A stretch of 64,000 nucleotides of DNA from Lineus longissimus (taxonomy: Eukaryota > Nemertea > Pilidiophora > Heteronemertea > Lineidae): the NCBI RefSeq assembly GCF_910592395.1, contig NC_088321.1:4776001-4840000 (forward strand), in the 5' to 3' direction. Positions 40,382 through 52,400 of this stretch are shown here, piece by piece; positions within the stretch are counted from its first letter, which is position 1; every line of letters begins with the position of its first letter. The notes under the pieces are model-generated. The model was not told where the DNA came from and ran no database searches. It saw only the letters and a program-made list of their open reading frames with translations. The position numbers were made by a program, and so were the translations under genes.

Positions 40382-41248
40382 ATGTTATCAAGAGAAATCT
40401 CAGCAGGACGACGGTTTGTCGCAACTTTTCTTCATGGCATGATTTTGAAACGAGAGAAATATGAACTGGAAACTTTAAAGTTTGTACAGAGGACCCCAGG
40501 TCAGGTGACCTCTGACACTGAATTTTATAATGGTATGCTGTTCAATTGTTATACTCTATTTTATTACATGTACATATTTTCACTCCTTGTCATCGCTTGT
40601 TTTAGTGGTGAACGGAAGGAATGCATGCCAGAGCTGCTTCGTCCGGTAAAAACTCAGAAAAAAAAGGAGGTGGAGCAAGATGTAAGGACAGAAATAGTGA
40701 CGAAATATTTAGGTAAGGGTTGTGTTTTACTTTTCTTTAGATCAGAAAAGACTGGTCTGGTGAACTGAAAATAGAGTGTCAGAAGAATTGTCTGATTCAA
40801 AAAGATCATAGTTTGGTGGTTTATCTAATCATCAGAGGTGCCCAGTAAGTTTGGTACATTCCTGACGGTGGACATTTTTGATTTCATACTCTACTAGGAA
40901 GAAATAGAGCTACCTAATCCAACAGTATGGTAAGTTGAAGTTTAAAATCATAGATGATGATGCTGAAAAATCTAGCGATATTGAGTACCAAGGGCATTTT
41001 GGTGTGGGACATGATGCCAACATCTAAGATAGTCTGTTGCTTCTCTACATTTAGTTGTTTTTCCATCACATCAATCATCAGTCATCTCGAATGGCATTTT
41101 TCAACATTCCAGGGAACTTCCGCTTGAACATCAATCTGCTGCAGGAGACATTCCAAGTTCGGGAGGTGGAACCGAAGCATGTTGAGCAGCTGGTGTCAAG
41201 CATGCGGGGGTATGCCGACGAGGCAGCCCCGATGTGTACACCTCATTA
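40382..41248 (+). pseudogene. Coding-like segments of an unrecognised gene, part 1
   Basis: Possible exon 40382-40532 (starts MLSREISAGRRF, ends at a GGTATG donor) and 40606-40712 (GERKECMPELLRPV, between TTTAG and GTAAGG) look protein-like. Their phases do not join cleanly, which argues for decay or wrong boundaries. A further segment at 41091-41248 (NIPGNFRLNINLLQETFQVR, then EPKHVEQLVSSM) ends in TAA and recalls the start of ParB/Srx-like domains, where a core helix contacts DNA or nucleotide. The identity is a weak inference. It may be a real multi-exon gene, a remnant, or part of the 5' region of GTF2E2. Confidence 0.3.
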
Positions 41249-41514
41249 ATGTAAGAAGGGAAGACGTTAAAGAAAAGCAGGTGAGCAAATATTACATGCC
41301 ATATAAATTCTAAATGATAACATGTTATTTTTGGGAATTAGTGAAAAGGATTATGTGGTACGAATCAGTTTCTTCGGAACTTTAGGGATGTGCACTGCTT
41401 CAACTAGGATAACTTCCTGGAGAATGACCCTTTGAGTGCAGAGTGAATGATATTGACGGAGAAGAAAACACTCTATCGAAGGGCCGGCGGAACAAATATG
41501 CTTAACTTGTATCC

Positions 41515-42161
41515 ATGAAAGCCACTCTTAACTTTCTTACTTGTTATATCTGTAGTGTAATGGCTACCGACATGCCATCCTCGGCGGACAGCATGATCGC
41601 CGCATGTCGACAGCTGGCCTCTGAGATTGAGGATGAGCGGTTCAAAACACGTCAATGTACAGTCTGTGCTGACCTGTCATTTGATGCCAGAATGATGGTC
41701 AGCGCACAGCACAACAGAACAGGGGAAAATCGCCATTCTTCAAGTTTGAAAGATAGGGCAAGTCAGCAAAAACCTTTTTTGAAAGAGTTTTTTCCAACTA
41801 CAGAAACATATCTGATGGGTTATACGTCGAGTTTCTAGGATGGAGATACATTTTGCAATAACCACGACATTGTGGATTAATCAGTTGCATTCAGGTCTCT
41901 CCCATCTAATTTCGTTTGCAAACTTTTTTTTACAATTTCAATTCCAGGTGAAATTTGCCAAGGGATGGTGTGAAAAAACGAGTAGTGAGAAGACGGCAAA
42001 GAATGCAAGACTTTCGTTTATATATGGACTGGCGATCTCAATGGAATGGAATGCCATCTCAATTTTCCTTAGATACGCCCAAAACATGTAATCTCTTGCG
42101 ATATCTTTTGATGAAAAAACATAAACATATTTTGTCGTTATTATTGATCAGATTCTACTGA
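41515..42161 (+). pseudogene. Coding-like segments of an unrecognised gene, part 2
   Basis: An open segment at 41515-41838 includes SADSMIAACRQLASEIEDER and QCTVCADLSFDARMM followed by AQHNRTGENRH. A helix ending in H-N-x(5)-R-H is seen in ParB/Srx-like proteins. A second segment near 41948-42091 (VKFAKGWCEKTSSEKTAKNA) follows a TTCCAG acceptor-like site, and an overlapping frame (KKRVVRRRQRMQDFRLYMDW) is equally protein-like, so frame assignment is unsure. With the segments at 40382-41248 it may form one gene. No start-to-stop model could be built. Confidence 0.28.
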
Positions 42162-43012
42162 AAATTGTTTAATTGTATTCATAAAGGTATACACTATTGA
42201 CTTATGCCGAGTATATATATGTTGACATATGCGTGTATTTTGGCTTGATGACGATTTGAAAACGCCAAAATGACCAGTCATCCGAAGGCGAAACAGCGTC
42301 CACCACTCATCTCATGCACTGCACCAGCGTCCACCTGGTTTAAAATTCAGGCATAAAGTCATCAAAATAAAATTTAGTGGCCATAAAAACGTAATAAGTA
42401 CACCATGAAACACATTTCCTGAAAATTTTATGACATTTGGGTGTACGATTGAGATGTTGTCTTATCTCTAAAATCACAGGGCTCTGTTGTCAGTGTTGAC
42501 TTGATGATCAATATTAATTGTCAACAAAATCCAACTATTTTCACCTGAGAGAGGTCAAACTATTTTGGCCTAAAACTTGATGATATTAAGCTTTTCATTC
42601 TTAATCTAATATAATTTCAGCACTTTTAATTTGCATCAAATTACAATATTCGGCCATTATATTGACGTTTTGAAATCTTTTTCGACCCTGTTTACATTGT
42701 CTTTGGAAAAGAATAGGTTTGACTAGTTTTGGGCGAGTCTCCACTCGCTTTTCAGAGAAAAGTGAGTCCCAAAGGTGAATTGTTATGACAGGAGGTGAAT
42801 CCCTTCCTGGTGATTTGCATGAGACAGGTGAATCTATGACTGGTTCCCAACCTCAGGGATTTGCTGGACTGGCGAGTTAACGTCGAGTACCTGAGGAGGG
42901 GGGTCCGGGCATAAACTTGATAGCTGCATTAAAACAATGAAATGTCAAATGAAGCCGGCGGCTATTTCTTGCACCGGTACGTCAGTACTAGATAAACTGT
43001 AAAACACATGGT
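42162..43012. other. Gene-free DNA upstream of GTF2E2 coding exons
   Basis: No motif or repeat recognised apart from AT-rich stretches. It may contain 5' untranslated sequence of GTF2E2, which I cannot delimit. Confidence 0.4.
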
Positions 43013-43051
43013 AAACTTACACTGCCTGTGATTTACAGGCAGTGTAAGTTT
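43013..43051. repeat. Perfect 17-bp hairpin
   Basis: AAACTTACACTGCCTGT at 43013-43029 is followed by the 5-nt loop GATTT and its exact complement at 43035-43051. No T-run follows, so it is not a classical terminator; function unknown. Confidence 0.85.
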
Positions 43052-43319
43052 GAAAAATAATGAATAATAAATTTCTGCCATTTTGAAAAGCACTTTTCAC
43101 AGAAATTTATTTGCGCAAACCGTTTATTGAGTCTTTGGCATGGGAACTGGTATTGAAACATCTCAGTTGTAATCTGTTGTTTTTGATATGTCATCCGATC
43201 TGAAGCGTATTCAGATCTCGATAATAATTTTGGGCAAGTTGGGGTTCCTGGCCACAACTGTCATGACTGTCAACCCAATGTTCGTCTAATCTTTTGATTT
43301 CACCACGTTCTTTTTCTAG

Positions 43320-43461
43320 ATGGATCCAGCATTGCTGAAGGAGAGAGAAGCTTTCAAAAAGAGGGCGCTAGCACAACCATCAGTCGAAAAGAGAAAGGCC
43401 CAGAAAAGAACTGAAAATGATCGCAGTACTAAGAAGGCACGGCCAGCGCCAAAACCTAAAG
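43320..43461 (+). CDS. GTF2E2: GTF2E2 coding exon 1
   Basis: Residues 1-47 plus one base (phase 1). ATG follows directly on an intron acceptor TTCTAG. The donor is AAAG|GTAAGC. It encodes the Lys/Arg-rich N-terminus. Confidence 0.9.
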
Positions 43462-46400
43462 GTAAGCACCCTACCCTTGAAAGCCTCATACTTACTTAGG
43501 GCTCTTCGTCCCTAGTGGCACATAAGGCCACAACACAACCTCCAGCCTTTTCAGTCTCGTGCTTCCCGTTGTGCCTCGTCCCATGTCAGCCCCATGAGTT
43601 TCAGCTCCACTGACATAGTCCTCCTGGTAAGCACCCTACCCTTGAAAGCCTCATACTTACTTAGAGCTCTTCGTCCCTATTGGCACATAAGGCCACAACA
43701 CAACCTCCAGCCTTTTCAGTCTCTTGCTGCCCGTTGTGCCTCGTCCCATGTCAGCCCCATCAGTTTCAGCTCCTTTGACATAGTCCTCCTGGTAAGCACC
43801 CTTCCCTTGAAAGCCTCATACTTACTTAGGGCTCTTCGTCCCTCGTGGCACATAAGGCCACAAGACAACCTCCAGCCTTTTCAGTCTCTTGCTGCCCGTT
43901 GTGCCTCGTCCCAGGTCAGCCCCATCAGTTTCAGCTCCACTGACATAGTCCTACTCCATTTGACTTTGGGCCAGCCTCGTTTGTTCTTTCCCTGGGGGGC
44001 TCAAATGCAGGGCAGTCTTTGGTATGCTGCTTGGATTCATCCAGAGGACATGTCTAAGCCATCAAAGTCTGCAGCATCCGATTACGTCGGCAACGTTAGA
44101 ACTCTAGATCTGCGTCAGCTGACGGATCGGAGAGCTTCATTAGAGATTATCCTTGGCCAGAACACTTGGCAGATCCATCGCAGACACCTGTTTGAAAGCC
44201 TCATAGCCTAGTGGTTGATAAAAGTACTGCGGGTTACCACGAAATTCGGCCCAGATTCGGAACCCAGGATTTGTGTTCTCGATGAACCGTTGTAGATTTA
44301 AGGAACTAATATTCCTGACTCTTCACAGTCATTCGAATAAGACTTGACAAAACACCCGAGTGAGAATATTTCGTTATCATAATGGATAATGTAGCCTTTA
44401 TCATTTGATATTTCATTTGATATGTTTTAGAATAGAAATTGATACCTCACTGTCGGTATTGATTGTCTCACAAAAACCGCTCGGATGGAGCTTTAATATT
44501 GGCTATGGTTTTGGTCTACATTTTAGCTCCACCCTCGCGGTTTCGGTGAGACAACCAATACCTCCAGTTCAGTATCAATTCCTTGAAGCCAAAGCTCCTA
44601 GTATCTGGTATTTACGCCAGGGCAAGTAAAAGTCCCCACCAAGTGAGAAACATGAGTAGCTGGCGTGGACTTCCCTCCTTTGGCCAAAAGACCGAGGGCA
44701 TAATGGTCAGTATGATGGCCGCGTCCAAGTGTTAACCAGTTCAACCAGAACATCAAGATTCAAACAGACTCGAAGGCTGTGAAAGAATTTTGAAGGCCAA
44801 GTTTGCATGAAAGTTTAAGCCTAATGATTTTCATAGCTTTGCTCGTTGGCCGAAAACAGAAAAGTTTTTGAGTGGCTGTTTTAGTTTTGGTCTAATTGCA
44901 GCTAAAAATGTTTATGAGTTGAGCCTTTCAGTGAGTTTACTGTTTTATTCATTTCAGCCGATTTTAACTACAAGGCAATGCAAGGAAGTTCACAGTTTAA
45001 GTTTGGAATATTGGCAAAAATAGTTAAATATATGAAGGTAAGATAAGAATACTAATCACTTGGTTTCGTTGACTGTTTTTTCCACCAGGACAAAAGTACC
45101 GAAAAGTGTTTTGCCGCTTAAGTAAAATGATCAAATGTATGTGCAAATTTGAATAAAGGAGCCTTATAGCTGAGTGGTGAACTCTGACTACCACTCAAAA
45201 GGCCCCGGTCGATCCCGGCGAGAACCCAGGAGTGTATTTCTGGATGAACCGGCGTGGCTTTCAAGGAGCGAAAATTCCCGGCTCTCCACAGTCCTTTGAA
45301 TGAGATGTAAAACCGAGGTTCCTTGAATCTGGTGTCTATGCCAGGGCAGGTTACAGACCCCACCAAGTGAGAAACATGAGTAGCTTCCGTGGACTCTACA
45401 GGGCTGCCTAACCTTACACATTTGGGGGAAATCTCACACACAGGCCTGTTTACACTTAGTTAGGGCCAATTTACTCTTTGACTCCAGAAAATGTCTTTAA
45501 AATTGTGCCGAAATCATCAGAAGACCCAAGAATGACATTTCCCTTGCTGATTTACACTTTTTCACCGAGGGTTTTAGTTTTACACATTGCTGGACGAAGG
45601 CAGTTGTGACACTCCATCCGGCCGAAGTCTGGAGTCACTAGGCCTTGCCGAAGTCGTAGTCGCTAGGCCAATAAACCCAACTGGCGTCTAACCATACTGG
45701 CACGCATGAACGCTCATCCCGCCTTGGAGGAGGAATACTCCGTGGAGAAAATCACCTCCAAGTGCAGAGCAAACGCCCAGGAAGGGGAAGAATAGAAGAA
45801 GGGAAATTGGATTCCATCAAAATTGGATATCGTGATGCGATTTTAGGCTGCACTCACCCTGTTTCTGCCCCTCTCATGTTCGAATTTGCTCACAATGAAA
45901 AACAAATCCCCATCTGATAGGCTCATATAGGCCAATAGAACTTCAGGTGACTTCTTCAATCATAAAATTAACTCGATTTTTGAAGAATATCTCATTTTCC
46001 TCTCCATCGGAAAAATAGAAGTTGTCCTTTAAAGAAATCAATCAGCAGCAGCTAGGTAGGTTAGAAAAAGCTACACAAAGTCCTGAATAGGTGTCCCTCC
46101 AATCTCATCGTACATCAAAACTATTCACGCTTGTGCGAGGAATGTTATAGTGCTGTGTCAAACATTACCAGAATTATCGGAATTCAGGAATACCAGACGA
46201 CTCGGAATCCTGACTTGGCACTCAATGCCGGGAATTCAGGATTTTGAATCAGCAGAGTTTGCCCTGATGACGCCAGCGTCGACACTGATGAAACATAGGC
46301 CTACCCGATGTGAGTTGTTTTTCTCAGTGATTCATTCCTAACTTATTGAAACGTTCCTAGAGATTGCATCGTGAAACTCGTGTATCATCCGCTTTTGATA

Positions 46401-49400
46401 TTTCAGCAACGGCATCAACAGGGAGACACTTATCCATTATCAATTGATGACATTCTTGACGAAACAAATCAACTTGATGTCGGAGCACGGCATAAACAAT
46501 GGCTATCGACTGAGGTAGGTTGTTTCCTCCCACGGTTCACCCTCCTCCAAACTCACTTTATCCCCGGTACCATCAGGGCAAGACCAATATACTGATATTT
46601 GATGAAATATGGCTATCGACTGAGGTAGGTTTTTTCCTCCCAGTCCCACTGTTCACCCTCCTCCAAACTCACTTTATCCCCGGTACCATCAGGGCAAGAC
46701 CAATATACTGATATTTGATGAAATATGGCTATCGACTGAGGTAGGTTTTTTCCTCCCAGTCCCACTGTTCACCCTCCTCCAAACTCACTTTATCCCCGGT
46801 ACCATCAGGGCAAGACCAATATACTGATATTTGATGAAATATGGCTATTGACCGAGGTAGGTTGTTTCCTCCCACTGTTCACCCTCCTCCAAACTCACTT
46901 TATCCCTGGTACCATCAGGGCAAGACCAATATACTGATATTTGATGAAATTCTTGTTGAGACCAACCAATGTTAGGTCACCCTCACCCTGCACACCACCC
47001 CTCCCTTGGGTCATCTTCTGCATCTCATGAGGATACGGGCCATCCATTGAGTATGTACGTACTGAGCGGGGAGACGGTTTAGGAATTTTGGGGAAAATGC
47101 GTACAGCTGTAAATTGTGTCCAAATTGTGTGTACAAGGGGAGGGGTCTCAAAATCCGAAGTTTGATGCGTACATACATTGGAACCTCCCTTAGCGGACAC
47201 CTCTCTATTAAGGACACTAGTTTTGGTCCCAATTTGGTAGTTTCTATTCAATTTGACCTCTCTGATCAGGACACCTCTCTATTAAGGCCAGCACTTTGCC
47301 AGTCCCGAAGGTGTCCTTAATAGAGAGGTTCTACTGTACTTAATGGATGGCCCCATACTGGTATCAAGAGCCTTTCGAATCCAGCACCCAAAATATGATT
47401 CTGGCCCAGATGACCATCCATGAGCATGAATGTAGTATAGGATTGAAAAGCCTGTAAGACCTGGGTACAAGGTATTTTTAAAGTGGTCTGCATCCGCAAA
47501 CTGTGCGTGATATAACGCTGAAAATGCGGGATATTGATGATAGATACATGATCTGATAGATGTTAAAGCGAAATGTTTATATCAATACTGGTTTGGCAGT
47601 AATTCTTCAAAACCCCACGAAAATGATATTTCCTCTCAATCAACTAGACTTTGATGTTTTCACCCCAAATCTTGGTTCAGTACTCAGACTGACATTGTCT
47701 TCCATGTCATCAAGAAAAATTTCAAAAAATGTTGATATTTTGAGAACATGTCCAAGTTGTCATTTTGCGATATTTGGAAGAATAAATGGTTAATTAGCGT
47801 TGATATCGATATCTCACTTAGCATCAATCAGATTATGTATCTATCATCATTACGTTCCAAAATTTTCAGCAACATAGTGGAAGAGTTTTGGCTCCACTTA
47901 CCACTGTGCATGCGCATGGTGAATCTCTTTTCACCAGGAAAAAACTGAAGCTAATACAGTGGAACCTCCCTTAGCGGACACCTCTCTATTAAGGATAATC
48001 TCTCTATTAAGGATAACCTTTCTATTAAGGACAACCTCTCTATTAAGGATAACCTCTCTATTAAGGACAACCTCTCTATTAAGGACACTAGTTTTGGTCC
48101 CAAATTGGTACTTTCCATTCAATTTGACTTCTGTAATCAGGACACCCCTCTATTAAGGACATCACTTGTCAGTCCCGATGGTGTCCTTAATAGAGAAGTT
48201 CTACTGTACTTCAGTGTAAGATAGGGACCTGGAATATAAAGTGCCATCTTGTTTGCTGATCAAAATCTGAACCTCTCTAATGTCTCATAACCCTTGTAGG
48301 CCCTCGTCAACAATCCCAAAATCAACGTCGTCGATGACAATAAGTTTGTCTTCCGCCCGAAGTATAACATCCGAGACCGGAGGGGGTTAATGCGATTGCT
48401 GGAGCGGAACGACCTGAAAGGATTGGGCGGTGTTTTGATGGACGACGTCGAAGAGGCTGTGCCGAAATGTGGGCGAGTTATTCAGGTAGGCGCCGAGCCG
48501 ACACGAGTGTCCTCTTTAACGCTATAACACCTAGAGCCAGCGCAAGGGCTTATTCCCCCAGGTCCCGACGTTATTTTACCTGGAAATCATGTTTTTTTCT
48601 CCAGTGAGATCGACGGCGGTTGTCACCGGGCGCCTCCAGGTGTTATAGGGTTAAGAAACTCTCTAACAAGTTTATGCTGCAATAGACACCAACCTAGCAT
48701 CTTCCATTGATGTTCATTGCAATATTACAAATTCAGTTTTTTTTTGCAAACTTCTCTACAGGCTTATGCTGCACCCGAATGCCACCAACCTTAATTCGAA
48801 TGCTCTATGAAATCACTGAGTTCAAGCATACCGTGCTATACACACAAGCGAAGAGTCCATTGATCATGTTCTCAGTTATGCAGAGTACTTCATAACACTC
48901 GGGTATGTTTTTGTATCGATATACACCAACAAGTTAAAATGTATGTTTGTTCATCCTGAATATGAAGGAGGCAATAATTGGTGGAGCCCCATAGCCTAGT
49001 GGTCAACACTGCTTCCTACCCTGCAATAAGGCCCGGGTTTGATCCCCTTCTCAAGGAACAGTGTGGTCAACACTGCTTCCTACCCTGAAATAAGGCCCTG
49101 GTTTGATCCCCTTCTCAAGGAACTGTGTTGTCAACACTGCTTCCTACCCTGCAATAAGGCCCTGGTTTGATCCCCTTCTCAAGGAACTGTGTTGTCAACA
49201 CTGCTTCCTACCCTGCAATAAGGCCCAGGTTTGATCCCCTTCTCAAGGAACTGTGTGGTCAACACTGCTTCCTACTCTGCAATAAGGCCCAGGTTTGATC
49301 CCCTTCTCAAGGAACTGTGTGGTCAACACTGCTTCCTACTCCGCAATAAGGCCCTGGTTTGATCCCCTTCTCAAGGAACTGTGTGGTCAACACTGCTTCC

Positions 49401-52400
49401 TACTCCGCAATAAGGCCCTGGTTTGATCCCCTTCTCAAGGAACTGTGTTGTCAACACTGCTTCCTACCCTGCAATAAGGCCCAGGTTTGATCCCCTTCTC
49501 AAGGAACTGTGTGGTCAACACTGCTTCCTACTCCGCAATAAGGCCCTGGTTTGATCCCCTTCTCAAGGAACTGTGTGGTCAACACTGCTTCCTACCCTGC
49601 AATAAGGCCCAGGTTTGATCCCCTTCTCAAGGAACTGTGTGGTCAACACTGCTTCCTACTCCGCAATAAGGCCCGGGTTTGATCCCCTTCTCAAGGAACT
49701 GTGTGGTCAACACTGCTTCCTACCCTGCAATAAGGCCCAGGTTTGATCCCCTTCTTATGGAACTGTGTGGTCAACACTGTTTCCTACCCTGCAATAAGGC
49801 CCGGGTTTGATCCCCTTCTCAAGGAACTGTGTGGTCAACACTGCTTCCTACCCTGCAATAAGGCCCAGGTTTGATCCCCTTCTCAAGGAACTGTGTGGTC
49901 AACACTGCTTCCTACCCTGCAATAAGGCCCGGGTTTGATCCCCTTCTCAAGGAACTGTGTGGTCAACACTGCTTCCTACCCTGCAATAAGGCCTGGGTTT
50001 GATCCCCTTCTCAAGGAACTGTGTGGTCAACACTGCTTCCTACCCTGCAATAAGGCCCGGGTTTGATCCCCTTCTCAAGGAACTGTGTGGTCAACACTGC
50101 TTCCTACCCTGCAATAAGGCCCGGGTTTGATCCCCTTCTCAAGGAACTGTGTGGTCAACACTGCTTCTTACCCTGCAATAAGGCCCAGGTTTGATCCCCT
50201 TCTTATGGAACTGTGTGGTCAACACTGCTTCCTACCCTGCAATAGATCCGGGTTTGATCCCCTTCTGAAGGAACTGTGTGGTCAACACTGCTTCCTACCC
50301 TGCTATAAGGCCCGGGTTTGATCCCCATCTCAAGAAACTGTGTGGTCAACACTGCTTCCTACCCTGCAATAAGGCCCGGGTTTGATCCCCTTCTCAAGGA
50401 ACTGTGTGGTCAACACTGCTTCCTACCCTGCAATAAGGCCCGGGTTTGATCCCCTTCTCAAGGAACTGTGTGGTCAACACTGCTTCCTACCCTGCAATAA
50501 GACCCGGGTTTGATCCCCTTCTCAAGGAACGGTGTGGTCAACACTGCTTCCTACCCTGCAACAAGGCCCGGGTTTGATCCCCTTCTCAAGGAAGTGTGAC
50601 CGATGGGACTGGTCATGTGTGGCCGTGGTGGGGTAAAGGAAGGAAGAACTGCAAATATTGTGGTTTGAAATGTATGATAACAGCTCTTGGCACAAGGTAT
50701 AAATGGACTGGCATTGAGCGATAGGGGTCAAGCCCTTAGAAGGCCTTGAATTACATAAGTTGGAATAAAGGAGAGAATGAGAAGAACTAGATTGTGCTGC
50801 CATCTAACTTTATGCAGCACAACTACTACCAAATAATTTAAAGGGATACTATAAGATTCTCCAACAGAACATTCCTGGCTCAGCACAAAACCTACAATGT
50901 ATGAAATACATGAGGGTCTGTCGGATGAGACTGATAGCCGTGGTCCCTTGTACCTGAGTGCCTATGCCAGGACAAGTAAAAGATACCACATAGGTCGACA
51001 GTAGCCTTCAGTGGACTCCAACTCTCCTGCAGAGATCAAATAGGGTAATGACACTGGTATTGTTATGATATTGGACTGTGGCTTCATAGGGTATTGGTAC
51101 GATGCTCTTGACATCAGTGACAAGGCTTGCTCAAAATACAATAGGTTTTTGATCACTTTTAACCAAATTATGATATTTTTCCAGGAAGAGTTAACATGAG
51201 GTAAAGACAGTCAATGAGTTTCACACTGCAATCTCTTAAGCTTGCAGCACACTGGACGCCAACTTCGGCGGCAAGGCGCGTCAGACTGAACGCCGCTCGA
51301 CGCCAGAATTGGCGGCAGTGGATCACGCTCATAGCACACCTACTCAGAATTGGCGTCCCGTAGCGTCTTTTCCGCCACTTCCAAGAATCGTGGGGGCTGC
51401 CATTTTGATATCATGTGACGTCAAGACGCAAGCTGATTGGCCAAAGCTTCGCCGTTGACGCTGGTTGACGCCAACTCTGGCGGCGATCCGTAGCACACCT
51501 GGATTCTTCTTGCGTTCACTGGCGTTCAGACGCCGCTACAGGCGTCAAAAATCAAACATGCTAGATATCTGGCGGCAAGTGGCATTTGCCTGACGCCGTC
51601 CGTAGCACACTACGGATTTTTCAGGCGTTCAGGACTCTTGCGGCAAAAAACGCGCCTTGCCGCCGGAGTTGGCGTCCAGTGTGCTGCAAGCTTATGACCG
51701 TTGTCTAAGCTTCTTTGAACGTGCTGGTTGGCAGGTTGAAAGAATACGTTTTAAAACTTATATGCAGTGGTACCTCCCTTAGCGGACACCTTTCTATAAG
51801 GGACAACCTCTCTATTAAGGACACTAGCTTTGGTCCCAAAGTGGTTGTTTCCATTCAATTGGACCTCTCTAATCAGGACACCGCTCTATTAAGGGCACTA
51901 GCTTTGGTCCCAAATTGATTGTTTCCATTCAATTTGACCTCTCTAATCAGGACACCTCTCTATTAAGGACACTAGCTTTGGTCCCAAATTGGTTGTTTCC
52001 ATTCAATTTGACCTCTCTATTAAGGACAACCTCTCTATCAAGGACACTAGCTTTGGTCCCAAATTGGTTGTTTCCATTCAATTTGACCTCTCTAATCTGA
52101 ACACCTCTCTATTAAGGACACTAGCTTTGGTCCCAAATTGGTTGTTTCCATTCAATTTGACCTCTCTAATCAGGACACCTCTCTACTTAGTACTTGTCAG
52201 TCCTGAGGGTGTCCTTAATAGAGAGGTTCTACTTTGGATTGTCTAAACTTCACTTGATCTTGCGCATTGATAAAGTTAAAAGTAGTCCGAATTCTTAACT
52301 CCTTAAAAAGTTCAGCAAGTTCCATCAGGCTGATCTTGTCAAATTTCCGAGAGCTGGCTTGCAAAAATAGGACGACGCATGTTTGAAGTAATGACATCAC

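Noticed and set aside
43594-44211. 205-codon plus-strand open frame with internal repeats
   Set aside because: It lies antisense to RTE 3' sequence triplicated as a 165-bp repeat. The protein-like signal is on the other strand.
45155-45230. Possible tRNA gene
   Set aside because: A- and B-box-like words are present, but acceptor and anticodon stems do not pair and a SINE body follows directly.
48985-50602. CRISPR-like array of about 25 regular repeats
   Set aside because: There are no unique spacers; the whole 64-bp unit repeats. The setting is a eukaryotic intron and the unit derives from a tRNA-like SINE head.
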